Assembly: GCA_027490755.1 (NCBI GenBank)
Contig: JAIXXL010000009.1
Span: 62,001 to 126,000 of the forward strand
Source: Betaproteobacteria bacterium
GTDB taxonomy: Bacteria; Pseudomonadota; Gammaproteobacteria; Burkholderiales; UBA3065
Length of the DNA: 64,000 bases
Direction: 5' to 3'
The position numbers and the translations under genes were made by a program. Shown piece by piece: positions 42,849-50,610 of this stretch; the first letter of the stretch is position 1, and every line of letters starts with the position of its first letter. The notes below the pieces were generated by a model that worked only from the letters and a program-made list of their open reading frames with translations, searched no databases and was not told the DNA's origin.

Positions 42849-44159
42849 TTAGTGGAACTGCTCTTCTTCGGTCGAGCCGGTCAGTGCCTTGACCGAGGAC
42901 GAGCCGCCCTGGATCACGGTGGTGACGTCGTCGAAGTAGCCGGCACCGACTTCCTGCTGGTGCGAGACGAAGGTGTAACCCTTATCGCGGGCCGCGAATT
43001 CCGGTTCCTGCACCATCTCGGTGTAGTGCTTCATGCCTTCGCCGCGGGCGTAGGCGTGGGCGAACTGGAACGTGTTGTACCAGTTGATGTGGATACCGGC
43101 CAGGGTGATGAACTGGTACTTGTAGCCCAGCGCCGAGAGTTCGTCCTGGAACGAGGCGATCTGCGCGTCGTTGAGGTTCTTCTTCCAGTTGAACGACGGC
43201 GAGCAGTTGTACGACAGCAACTTGCCCGGGCAGGCGGCGTGCACGGCCTGAGCGAACTCGCGAGCGAAGCCGATATCCGGCACGCCGGTCTCACACCACA
43301 CCAGGTCGGCGTAGGGTGCGTAGGCGACACCACGGCTGATGGCTTGCTCAAGACCGTTCTTGACGCGGTAGAAGCCTTCCTGGGTGCGCTCACCGGTCAG
43401 GAAGGGCTTGTCGTTGTCGTCGTAGTCCGAGGTCAGCAGGTTCGAAGCTTCAGCGTCGGTACGGGCCAGGATCAGGGTCGGCACGCCCATGGTGTCGGCA
43501 GCCAAGCGGGCAGCGATGAGCTTCTCGCAGGCTTCGCGGGTCGGCACCAGCACCTTGCCACCCATGTGGCCACACTTCTTCACGGCAGCCAACTGGTCTT
43601 CGAAGTGAACGCCCGATGCGCCGTTGGCGATCATGTTCTTCATCAGTTCGAAGGCGTTCAGCACGCCACCGAAGCCGGCTTCAGCGTCAGCCACGATCGG
43701 CAGGAAGTAGTCGATGTACTCCTTGTCGCCCGGGTTGATGTTGCGCGACCACTGGATCTCGTCGGCACGCTTGAAGGTATTGTTGATGCGACGGACCATG
43801 GTCGGCACCGAGTCGTAGGCGTACAGCGACTGGTCGGGGTACATGGTTTCGGAGGTGTTGCCGTCGGCGGCGACCTGCCAGCCCGACAGGTACACGGCCT
43901 CGACACCCGCCTTGGCCTGCTGCATGGCCTGACCAGCGGTGATGGCGCCGAAGGCGTTGACGTAGCCCTTCTTGGCCTTGCCGTTCACCAGGTCCCACAG
44001 CTTCTCTGCGCCGCGCTTGGCGTAAGTGAACTCGGGCTGGACGCTGCCGCGCAGGCGGACCACGTCGGCGGCGCTGTAGCCGCGCTTGACCAGCTTCCAG
44101 CGGGGGTTGGTGGCCCAGTCTTTTTCAAGGGCGGCGATCTGTTGCTCACGGGTCGACAT
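42849..44159 (-). CDS. aceA: Isocitrate lyase
   Basis: AceA splits isocitrate to succinate and glyoxylate, letting cells grow on acetate, fatty acids or other C2 sources. From ATG 44159 (AGGAG 8 bases upstream) the protein has 436 residues, the normal short-type length. The catalytic loop KKCGHMGGK has C196, and '[10 protein letters not shown]' is the second signature. rraA is 67 bases upstream on the same strand, and the bidirectional terminator ends the unit. A perfect palindrome in the rraA promoter is a candidate operator for the pair. Malate synthase is not in this window. Confidence 0.97.
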   Translation of the reverse strand: MSTREQQIAALEKDWATNPRWKLVKRGYSAADVVRLRGSVQPEFTYAKRGAEKLWDLVNGKAKKGYVNAFGAITAGQAMQQAKAGVEAVYLSGWQVAADGNTSETMYPDQSLYAYDSVPTMVRRINNTFKRADEIQWSRNINPGDKEYIDYFLPIVADAEAGFGGVLNAFELMKNMIANGASGVHFEDQLAAVKKCGHMGGKVLVPTREACEKLIAARLAADTMGVPTLILARTDAEASNLLTSDYDDNDKPFLTGERTQEGFYRVKNGLEQAISRGVAYAPYADLVWCETGVPDIGFAREFAQAVHAACPGKLLSYNCSPSFNWKKNLNDAQIASFQDELSALGYKYQFITLAGIHINWYNTFQFAHAYARGEGMKHYTEMVQEPEFAARDKGYTFVSHQQEVGAGYFDDVTTVIQGGSSSVKALTGSTEEEQFH

Positions 44160-44226
44160 GTGTCGGTCTCCTGTTGCACTGCGTTGGTTGGAAGGTAGGG
44201 ACTGCAGACTCGATAAGGCGCTGGCC

Positions 44227-44709
44227 TCAGTGCAGAGGCTTGTCGGCAAGGATCACGCCGTCGTCGTCGGCGTACAGCCAGACACCCGGTCGGATGGTCT
44301 GGCCGGCGAAGGTCAAGGCGATGCCGACATCACCTGCGCCCTTCTTGATGCTCTTCATGGGATGGGTGCCAAGCGCCATCACGCCGATCGGCATGGCGCC
44401 GATCGGTCCGCTGTCGCGGATCGCGCCGAACACGACGATGCCGGCCCAGCCGTTGTCGATCGCCATCTGCGCCAGCAGGTCGCCGACCAGGGCGCAGCGC
44501 AGGGAACCGCCGCCGTCGACCACCAGGACGCGACCGTCGCCAGGCTTGGACAGCTCGGACTTGACCAGCACGTTGTCCTCGAACACCTTGACCGTCTGCA
44601 CCGGACCATGGAACCGCGACGCGCCGCCAAAGTGCGCCAGCATGGGCTCGAGCACGGCAACCTCGCCCTCGTGGGCGTCACACAGATCTGCGGTGGCGAA
44701 TTGCGTCAT
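44227..44709 (-). CDS. RraA-family protein / HMG aldolase-like
   Basis: This 160-residue protein (start ATG 44709, GGAG 8 bases upstream) is a RraA-type protein beginning [17 protein letters not shown]. The family includes the E. coli RNase E inhibitor RraA and 4-hydroxy-4-methyl-2-oxoglutarate/oxaloacetate aldolases; only experiments distinguish them. '[12 protein letters not shown]' family sequence is present as '[17 protein letters not shown]', which holds the aldolase active-site region. Pairing with aceA, rather than with menA as in E. coli, favours a C4/C2 metabolic role; that is inference. Confidence 0.88.
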   Translation of the reverse strand: MTQFATADLCDAHEGEVAVLEPMLAHFGGASRFHGPVQTVKVFEDNVLVKSELSKPGDGRVLVVDGGGSLRCALVGDLLAQMAIDNGWAGIVVFGAIRDSGPIGAMPIGVMALGTHPMKSIKKGAGDVGIALTFAGQTIRPGVWLYADDDGVILADKPLH

Positions 44710-44771
44710 GGGACAACTCCGGAATCTCGCGAGCGATGTTGCCGGCAAACCGGCGACCCGACAATCACTGT

Positions 44772-44801
44772 ATTTTATGTCTTATATAAGACCTGTCACA
44801 A
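44772..44801 (-). promoter_or_regulatory. Sigma-70 promoter of rraA-aceA
   Basis: On the minus strand TTGTGA (44796-44801) and TAAAAT (44772-44777) are separated by 18 bases, 63 bases before the rraA ATG. The spacer holds a perfect 14-base palindrome, listed separately. Confidence 0.7.
44779..44792. promoter_or_regulatory. Perfect palindromic operator candidate
   Basis: GTCTTATATAAGAC is a perfect 14-base inverted repeat placed exactly between the -35 and -10 hexamers of the rraA-aceA promoter. A dimeric repressor bound here would block RNA polymerase. The AT-rich core and GTC...GAC ends resemble sites of GntR/FadR-type regulators, but the regulator is not in this window and the assignment is a guess. 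Confidence 0.65.
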
Positions 44802-44806
44802 GGCGT

Positions 44807-44833
44807 AAAAAAACCCCGGACAGCGCCGGGGTT
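44807..44833 (-). terminator. Intrinsic terminator of the cold shock gene
   Basis: AACCCCGG (44812-44819) and CCGGGGTT (44826-44833) form an 8-bp stem with an ACAGCG loop. On the minus strand the stem is followed by seven U residues (44807-44813). It lies just below the csp stop and directly upstream of the rraA promoter. Confidence 0.88.
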
Positions 44834-44855
44834 CTTTGCCGTGATCCGGTACGGA

Positions 44856-45059
44856 TCAGGCTGCCTTGATCTTCGAGGCTTGCTTGCCCTTGGGACCCTG
44901 GATCACTTCGAACTGAACCTTCTGACCTTCCTTCAGGCTCTTGAAACCAGCCATGTCGATGGCCGAGAAGTGCGCGAACAGATCTTCGCCGCCTTCATCC
45001 GGGGTGATGAAACCAAAGCCCTTGGCGTCGTTGAACCACTTGACGGTACCGGTTGCCAT
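44856..45059 (-). CDS. Cold shock domain protein
   Basis: This 67-residue single-domain cold shock protein binds single-stranded RNA/DNA as a chaperone. RNP1 (KGFGFI) and RNP2 (DLFAHFSA) are intact. It starts [17 protein letters not shown], preceded by AAGGAG 9 bases upstream. A good promoter lies about 130 bases upstream, leaving a long leader of about 120 bases, the layout that makes many csp mRNAs cold-responsive. It ends before a strong terminator, so it is monocistronic. Which Csp subtype it is cannot be decided. Confidence 0.96.
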   Translation of the reverse strand: MATGTVKWFNDAKGFGFITPDEGGEDLFAHFSAIDMAGFKSLKEGQKVQFEVIQGPKGKQASKIKAA

Positions 45060-45187
45060 TAAAAACTCCTTCCTGCGCTTTTATTGATGAGTGTCTTTTA
45101 CGACCTGTCTGCTTGGCGACCAACCAACCTCAAACATCGCACTGGCAGAGCGCAGGGACAACGCGGGTGCTGACGACAAGCCCGCTC

Positions 45188-45216
45188 ATTTGAGCGTGTC
45201 AGCCAGTCTGAGTCAA
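45188..45216 (-). promoter_or_regulatory. Sigma-70 promoter of csp
   Basis: On the minus strand TTGACT (45211-45216), a 17-base spacer and TCAAAT (45188-45193) form a near-consensus promoter. The start point falls near 45181, giving a leader of about 120 bases before the csp ATG. Confidence 0.7.
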
Positions 45217-45345
45217 GGGAAAGCGCCGCAAAAAGGGTGCTCCATATCAATTTATACGTTGTCCACCACAAAAGCCGGGAACCAGAGGCTCCGAAATCTG
45301 CTCGCGACAGCCACTCGAGCAGTCTGATTGATGTTTCGCGAAGCC
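45217..45345. other. Divergent csp/clpS gap with possible transposase remnant
   Basis: The 346-base stretch 45060-45405 has no gene I can support. It holds the csp leader and promoter and the clpS promoter. Between the two promoters one plus-strand frame (about 45256-45327) reads STTKAGNQRLRNLLATATRAV and then a stop. This resembles the 'ISK.G..YLR.LL..GARAV' end of IS110-family transposases. It is short and has no inverted repeats around it, so it may be a decayed fragment or chance. Confidence 0.25.
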
Positions 45346-45373
45346 TTGAAAAATGGCCGCCAGACGTTACATT
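45346..45373 (+). promoter_or_regulatory. Promoter of clpS-clpA
   Basis: TTGAAA (45346-45351) and TACATT (45368-45373) are separated by 16 bases on the plus strand, about 33 bases before the proposed clpS start. The upstream CCTTGAAA also fits a heat-shock -35, but the -10 is of sigma-70 type. Confidence 0.55.
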
Positions 45374-45405
45374 AGGGGTTGGGCCGCCCAACAGGATGCA
45401 ATACC

Positions 45406-45720
45406 TTGTCCAATCAGACCCGCAGTGCTGGCGATGCCCTCCTGAGGGAACGCCGCGCACGCGCCAAGCCGCCGCGCCTTTTCAAGGTGCTGCTGGTGAA
45501 CGACGACTTCACACCGATGGAGTTCGTGGTGGACGTCCTGCAGCGTTTTTTCCACCTGGACATGGAGACCGCCACAAGGGTCATGCTCAAGGTTCATACT
45601 GAGGGGGTAGGCGTCTGTGGCGTCTTCCCCAGAGACGTCGCCGCGACCAAGGTCGAGCAGGTTTTGTCACACGCCCGCTCAAACAAGCATCCGCTGCAGT
45701 GCCTGATGGAGGAGAACTAG
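45406..45720 (+). CDS. clpS: ClpS adaptor
   Basis: ClpS delivers N-degron substrates to ClpAP. From TTG 45406 (AGGA about 10 bases upstream) the protein has 104 residues, the normal size. The core '[23 protein letters not shown]' and '[22 protein letters not shown]' matches ClpS, including the N-degron pocket residues. TTG 45379 is an alternative start that would add nine residues but has no spaced Shine-Dalgarno. clpA begins 4 bases after the stop, so the adaptor and unfoldase are made together. Confidence 0.95.
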   Translation: MSNQTRSAGDALLRERRARAKPPRLFKVLLVNDDFTPMEFVVDVLQRFFHLDMETATRVMLKVHTEGVGVCGVFPRDVAATKVEQVLSHARSNKHPLQCLMEEN

Positions 45721-45724
45721 GACC

Positions 45725-47989
45725 ATGATCGCCCAGGAACTTGAAGTCAGCCTACACATGGCGTTCATGGACGCGCGCCAGAAACGCCACGAATTCATCA
45801 CCGTCGAGCACCTGTTGCTCGCGCTCATCGACAACCCGTCGGCCGGCGAGGTCCTCGTCAACTGCGGCGCCGACCTCGAAGACCTGCGCAAGGTGCTGAC
45901 CGAGTTCGTCGCCGAGCACACGCCGCAGGTCGCCGGTGACGGCGAGGTCGATACCCAGCCCACGCTCGGCTTCCAGCGCGTCATCCAGCGCGCCATCCTG
46001 CACGTGCAGTCGTCGGGCAAGAAAGAGGTCACCGGCGCCAACGTACTGGTCGCGATCTTCGGCGAGAAGGACTCGCACGCTGTCTACTTCCTGCACCAGC
46101 GCGGCGTGACCCGCCTCGACGTGGTCAACTTCATCTCGCACGGCATCAGCAAGACGCAGCCGGCCGGTTCGACGGCCAAGCCCGAGAGCGAGGCCGAGGC
46201 CGAAGCCGAGGCGCCGCCCAATGGCGCCCTCGAGCAGTACACGGTCAACCTGAACCAGCAAGCGTTGAACGGCAAGATCGATCCGCTCATCGGCCGCGAG
46301 AAGGAAGTCGAGCGCGTCATCCAGACGCTGTGCCGGCGCCGCAAGAACAACCCGCTGCTGGTCGGTGAGGCCGGTGTCGGCAAGACCGCCATCGCCGAAG
46401 GCCTGGCGCGGCGCGTGGTCGAGGACGACGTGCCGGAGATCCTGGCCGATGCCACCGTCTACGCACTCGACATGGGCGCGCTGCTGGCCGGCACCAAGTA
46501 TCGCGGAGACTTCGAGCAGCGCCTCAAGGCCGTGCTCAAGCAGCTGGTCGACAACCCCAAGGCCATCCTCTTCATCGACGAGATCCACACGCTCATCGGC
46601 GCTGGTGCGGCCTCGGGCGGCACGCTGGATGCTTCGAACCTGCTCAAGCCGGCGCTCGCCAGCGGCCAGCTCAAGTGCATCGGCGCGACCACCTACGCGG
46701 AGTTCCGCGGTGTCTTCGAGAAGGACCACGCGCTGACGCGTCGCTTCCAGAAGATCGACGTCGAGGAACCGACGGTCGACCAGACCGTGCAGATCCTGTC
46801 CGGTCTCAAGACCCGCTTCGAGTCGCACCACGGCATCCGCTACACACAGGCGGCGCTGGTCTCGGCCGCGGAGTTGTCGGCGCGCTTCATCAACGACCGT
46901 CACCTGCCGGACAAGGCCATCGACGTCATCGACGAGGCCGGTGCAGCGCAACGCATCCTGCCCAAGAGCAAGCAGAAGCGTGTCATCGGCACCAAGGAGA
47001 TCGAGGAGATCATCGCCCGCATCACGCGGATCCCCTCGAAGAACGTCTCCAGCGACGACCGCAACGCGCTAAAGACGCTGGAACGCGACCTGAAGAGCGT
47101 GGTGTTCGGCCAGGACAAGGCGATCGAGGCACTGTCGTCAGCCATCAAGATGGCGCGCAGCGGCCTGGGCAACCCGGCCAAGCCGATCGGCTCCTTCCTG
47201 TTCAGTGGCCCGACCGGTGTCGGCAAGACCGAAGTCGCTCGCCAGCTCGCCTACACGCTCGGCATCGAGCTGATCCGCTTCGACATGTCGGAGTACATGG
47301 AGCGTCACGCGGTGAGCCGCCTGATTGGCGCGCCCCCGGGATATGTCGGCTTTGATCAGGGCGGCCAGCTCACCGAGGCCATCACCAAGCACCCGTACAG
47401 CGTGCTGCTGCTCGACGAGATCGAGAAGGCGCACCCGGACATCTTCAATATCCTGCTGCAGGTGATGGATCACGGCACGCTGACCGACAACAATGGTCGC
47501 AAGGCTGACTTCCGCAACGTGGTGATCGTCATGACCACCAACGCCGGGGCGGAGGCGCTGACCAAGACCTCGATCGGTTTCACCAAGTCGGCCTCGACCG
47601 GCGACGAGATGGCCGACATCAAGCGGCTGTTCACGCCGGAGTTCCGCAACCGTCTCGACGCCATCATCTCGTTCGCGCCGCTGTCGCACGACATCATCCT
47701 GCAGGTGGTCGAGAAGTTCCTCATGCAGCTCGAGGCGCAACTGCACGAACGCAAGGTCGAGGCCCACTTCACGCAGGCGCTCAAGGAGCACCTGGCCAAG
47801 ACCGGCTTCGACCCGCTGATGGGCGCGCGCCCGATGGCGCGCCTGATCCAGGACAGCATCCGCAAGGCGCTCGCCGACGAGCTGCTGTTCGGCAAGCTGG
47901 TGAGCGGCGGCGATGTCACCATCGACGTCGACGACAAGGGCGAAGTGCGGCTGCAGTTCGAGGAGAAGGAGAGCCTCGAGACGGTCTGA
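45725..47989 (+). CDS. clpA: ClpA unfoldase
   Basis: ClpA unfolds substrates and feeds them to ClpP. The 754-residue protein has the Clp N-domain (1-150, the ClpS docking site), AAA1 with GEAGVGKTAIAEG near 215 and AAA2 with [14 protein letters not shown] near 500. It has no M-domain, unlike the ClpB of this window. The ClpP-binding loop region (IGL/IGF type) appears as 'TSIGFTKSASTGDEM'. An intrinsic terminator follows its stop but falls inside the start of the next gene. Confidence 0.97.
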   Translation: MIAQELEVSLHMAFMDARQKRHEFITVEHLLLALIDNPSAGEVLVNCGADLEDLRKVLTEFVAEHTPQVAGDGEVDTQPTLGFQRVIQRAILHVQSSGKKEVTGANVLVAIFGEKDSHAVYFLHQRGVTRLDVVNFISHGISKTQPAGSTAKPESEAEAEAEAPPNGALEQYTVNLNQQALNGKIDPLIGREKEVERVIQTLCRRRKNNPLLVGEAGVGKTAIAEGLARRVVEDDVPEILADATVYALDMGALLAGTKYRGDFEQRLKAVLKQLVDNPKAILFIDEIHTLIGAGAASGGTLDASNLLKPALASGQLKCIGATTYAEFRGVFEKDHALTRRFQKIDVEEPTVDQTVQILSGLKTRFESHHGIRYTQAALVSAAELSARFINDRHLPDKAIDVIDEAGAAQRILPKSKQKRVIGTKEIEEIIARITRIPSKNVSSDDRNALKTLERDLKSVVFGQDKAIEALSSAIKMARSGLGNPAKPIGSFLFSGPTGVGKTEVARQLAYTLGIELIRFDMSEYMERHAVSRLIGAPPGYVGFDQGGQLTEAITKHPYSVLLLDEIEKAHPDIFNILLQVMDHGTLTDNNGRKADFRNVVIVMTTNAGAEALTKTSIGFTKSASTGDEMADIKRLFTPEFRNRLDAIISFAPLSHDIILQVVEKFLMQLEAQLHERKVEAHFTQALKEHLAKTGFDPLMGARPMARLIQDSIRKALADELLFGKLVSGGDVTIDVDDKGEVRLQFEEKESLETV

Positions 47990-48025
47990 GGCCGGCTTTC
48001 GATCCGGGGTCGCGGATTGGTCGCG

Positions 48026-48373
48026 ATGAGGACAGGGCAGGGGGCACTGGCGACGGTGCCCCCTGTTGTTTTTGCCACTGTTTTGGGGCTTTTCGGCCTA
48101 TTGGCCGCGCCAGCCACTCTGGCCGGGCCTGTCGGGGACACGCAGGCGGAGCTCTGGGCCGCCGGCTGCGCCGCCTGCCACGGAACCCATGGCGCGAGCG
48201 TGGGCGGCTTTCCGCCGCTGGCCGGGCGTAGCGCCAGCGAGCTGCTGGCGCTTATGTTGCGGCAGCGTGCCGGCCAGGCCGACTCGACCATCATGCACCA
48301 GCACGCGCGCGGCTTCAGCGAGGCCGAACTGGCGCGTATCGCCGCCGTCTTCGCGGCGCGGCCCAAGCCGTGA
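48026..48373 (+). CDS. Small monoheme cytochrome c (FccA/SoxE-like)
   Basis: From ATG 48026 the product has 115 residues: a signal peptide (hydrophobic core about residues 13-32, cleavage near LAG) and an 80-residue mature domain with one heme site CAACH (C48, C51, H52). A likely axial methionine lies in 'STIMHQHARGF'. It overlaps the following flavoprotein by 4 bases (ATGA), the arrangement of FccA/FccB in sulfide-oxidising bacteria, so it probably accepts electrons from that flavoprotein in the periplasm. A strong terminator lies inside its first 50 bases. A TTG at 48083 would avoid it but leaves only a 14-residue signal. No Shine-Dalgarno is evident. Confidence 0.8.
   Translation: MRTGQGALATVPPVVFATVLGLFGLLAAPATLAGPVGDTQAELWAAGCAACHGTHGASVGGFPPLAGRSASELLALMLRQRAGQADSTIMHQHARGFSEAELARIAAVFAARPKP
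48038..48073 (+). terminator. Intrinsic terminator downstream of clpA
   Basis: CAGGGGGCAC (48038-48047) and GTGCCCCCTG (48056-48065) form a 10-bp GC-rich stem with an 8-base loop, followed by TTGTTTTT (48066-48073). It is well placed 49 bases after the clpA stop, but it lies within the proposed 5' coding region of the cytochrome gene. Confidence 0.85.
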
Positions 48374-49671
48374 GCGCCCGGAGCGCAGCTGACCGCGGAC
48401 GGCGTCGCCTGCTGCTGGCCGGCGGGGCCGCCGCTGCCGCCAGCCTGCTGCCCGCTTGTGCCAGCCGAGGCAGCGCGGTGGCTGGGCGCAGCGCGCCGCA
48501 CGTGGTGGTCATCGGCGGCGGCTTTGCCGGCGCCACCTGCGCCAAGTACCTGCGCCTGTGGTCACTAGGCACCCGCGTCACGCTGGTCGAGCGCGAGCCG
48601 GCCTTCGTCTCGTGCCCGCTCAGCAATCTGGTGCTCGGCGGCTCGCGTGACATCGCATCACTGACGCAGTCATACGACGGGCTTGCACGGCACGGCGTGC
48701 AACGCGTCACCGACACGGTCACCGCCATCGATACGCGCGCGCGCACTGTGCGCCTGGCGCGCGGCGAGACGTTGCGCTACGACCGGCTGGTGGTGGCCCC
48801 GGGCATCGACGTCGCGCCCGAGGAGGTGCCGGGTTTGGCCGCCGGCATGGCCGACGGGCGCCTGCTGCACGCCTGGAAGGCCGGGCCGCAGACGGTGGCG
48901 CTGCGCCGCCAGCTGGAGGCCATGCCCGATGGCGGCGTGTTTGTCATGCACATCCCGCGCGCGCCCTACCGCTGCCCGCCGGGGCCCTACGAGCGCGCCT
49001 GCCAGGTGGCCTGGTACTTCCGCCAGCACAAGCCACGCAGCAAGGTACTGGTGCTCGACGCCAACGACGACATCGTCTCCAAGAAGGGCCTGTTCACGGC
49101 CGCCTGGAACACGCTGACGCCAGGCATCGTCGAGTACCGCGGCGGCCAGGAGCTGCTGGAGGTGGATGCGGGGCGGCGGGCTGCGCGGCTGAGCTTTGGC
49201 GAGGAGCGCGCCGACGTGCTCAACGTCATCCCGCCGCAGCGGGCCGGCGCGGTGGCGTCGATGGCGGGCCTGATCACCGCCAACGGCCGCTGGTGCGGGG
49301 TGGACTACCGCAGCTTCGAGTCGGTCGCGGCACCCGGCGTGCACGTGCTCGGCGACGCGATCCTGGCGGCACCGCAGATGCCGAAGTCGGGGCATATGGC
49401 CAACGGCCACGCCAAGGTCTGCGCGCATGCCATCGCGGCGCTGCTGGACGGACGCGAGCCGGACCCGGAGCCGGTGATCGGCAACACCTGCTACAGCTTA
49501 GTCAACGACACGCAGGCCGTGCACGTGGCGTCGGTGCACCGCTACAACGCCGAGAAGCAGACCATGCTGGTGGTGGAGGGCACCTTTGGCGTATCACCCG
49601 CGCTCAACGACCGCGAGGGCGCCTACGCCGAAGCCTGGGCCCGCAACATCTGGGCGGACACGCTGGGCTAG
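48370..49671 (+). CDS. FccB-like sulfide dehydrogenase flavoprotein
   Basis: This 433-residue FAD protein belongs to the flavocytochrome c sulfide dehydrogenase / SoxF branch. It has a Tat-type signal (RGRRRLLLAGGAAAAASLLPAC), FAD-binding 'HVVVIGGGFAGATCAKYLR' at about 44-61 and the FCSD motif 'YRCPPGPYERAC' with C202. 'IGNTCYSLV' with C374 is probably the partner redox cysteine. The end 'LPAC' at residue 30 is a weak lipobox, so the protein may be a Tat-exported lipoprotein. With the cytochrome just upstream it would oxidise sulfide, or a related sulfur compound, and pass electrons to heme. No other sox genes are in the window. Confidence 0.87.
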   Translation: MSARSAADRGRRRLLLAGGAAAAASLLPACASRGSAVAGRSAPHVVVIGGGFAGATCAKYLRLWSLGTRVTLVEREPAFVSCPLSNLVLGGSRDIASLTQSYDGLARHGVQRVTDTVTAIDTRARTVRLARGETLRYDRLVVAPGIDVAPEEVPGLAAGMADGRLLHAWKAGPQTVALRRQLEAMPDGGVFVMHIPRAPYRCPPGPYERACQVAWYFRQHKPRSKVLVLDANDDIVSKKGLFTAAWNTLTPGIVEYRGGQELLEVDAGRRAARLSFGEERADVLNVIPPQRAGAVASMAGLITANGRWCGVDYRSFESVAAPGVHVLGDAILAAPQMPKSGHMANGHAKVCAHAIAALLDGREPDPEPVIGNTCYSLVNDTQAVHVASVHRYNAEKQTMLVVEGTFGVSPALNDREGAYAEAWARNIWADTLG

Positions 49672-49749
49672 GCAAGTCAGGCTGGACGCGGCGTGCCCCT
49701 GACCTGAGCCGTGCAGAGCAAGGGGCCGGGCGGAAGTCGAGGGGCTTTG

Positions 49750-50610
49750 TCAGTCGCCCTTGGCCACCGGACGCGCCGGGTCGCTGCACCACTCGCTCCA
49801 TGAGCCCGGGTAGAGGCGAGCACCTTCGATGCCGGCGTGTGCCATGGCCAGCAGGTTGTGGCAGGCGGTCACACCCGACCCACACTGGCAGACCAGCTGG
49901 CTGGCCGGCTGACCCGCCAGCAGCGCCTCGAACTCGGCACGCAGCGTCGCGGCAGGCTTGAAACGACCGCCCTCGTCGAGGTTGGTGCGCATGAAGCGGT
50001 TGCGGGCGCCAGGGATGTGGCCGCCGACCGGGTCGATCGGCTCGACCTCGCCGCGGAAGCGCTCCGGCGCACGGGCATCGACCACCATCAGGCTGCCGTC
50101 GGCCAGGCCGCTCGCCACCGCATCGGCGTCCACCGTCCACGGCCTTGGTGTGCGCGGCGTGAACACCGTCGACCCGACTGTAGCCCCATCCACCGAGACC
50201 GGAAGTCTGGCGCCGGTCCAGGCCTGCCAGCCGCCATCGAGCACGCTCACCGCGTCGTGGCCGAGCCAGCGCAGCATCCACCACAGGCGCGCCGCGAAGG
50301 CGCCGCCGGCGTCGTCGTAGACCACCACGTGGTCGGCGTCACCGATGCCGGCGGCGCCCAGCACCTGCGCGAACCCCAAAGGGTCGGGCAGGGGGTGGCG
50401 GCCGTTGCGGCCGGTCTTGGGCCCCGACAGGTCGACGTCGAGGTCGAGATGCAGCGCGCCGGGGATGTGCCCGGCCTGCCACGCGGCGCGGCCGGCACCG
50501 GGCTTCATCAGGTCGTGACGCAGGTCGACGATGCGGAGGTCGTGCTGGCCGATGCGCGCAGCGAGTTCTTGCGCGGAGATCAAGGGCGTGGGGGTGGTGC
50601 TTGCGCTCAT
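49750..50610 (-). CDS. sseA: Two-domain sulfurtransferase (3-mercaptopyruvate type)
   Basis: This 286-residue protein has two rhodanese domains. The catalytic loop in the second one is C243-G-S-G-V-T within 'LVCQCGSGVTACH'. CG[SV]GVT is the loop of 3-mercaptopyruvate sulfurtransferases, whereas thiosulfate rhodaneses have CRKGVT; so it likely transfers sulfur from 3-mercaptopyruvate. The start ATG 50610 overlaps the transporter stop (ATGA). It is the last gene of a four-gene minus-strand group with thiO, a Rieske oxygenase and a DMT transporter. Confidence 0.9.
   Translation of the reverse strand: MSASTTPTPLISAQELAARIGQHDLRIVDLRHDLMKPGAGRAAWQAGHIPGALHLDLDVDLSGPKTGRNGRHPLPDPLGFAQVLGAAGIGDADHVVVYDDAGGAFAARLWWMLRWLGHDAVSVLDGGWQAWTGARLPVSVDGATVGSTVFTPRTPRPWTVDADAVASGLADGSLMVVDARAPERFRGEVEPIDPVGGHIPGARNRFMRTNLDEGGRFKPAATLRAEFEALLAGQPASQLVCQCGSGVTACHNLLAMAHAGIEGARLYPGSWSEWCSDPARPVAKGD

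Noticed and set aside
45091..45327. 78-aa plus-strand open frame as a gene
   Set aside because: No Shine-Dalgarno, and it spans the csp leader and promoter. Only its last 20 codons resemble a known protein family, so I reported them as a possible remnant.
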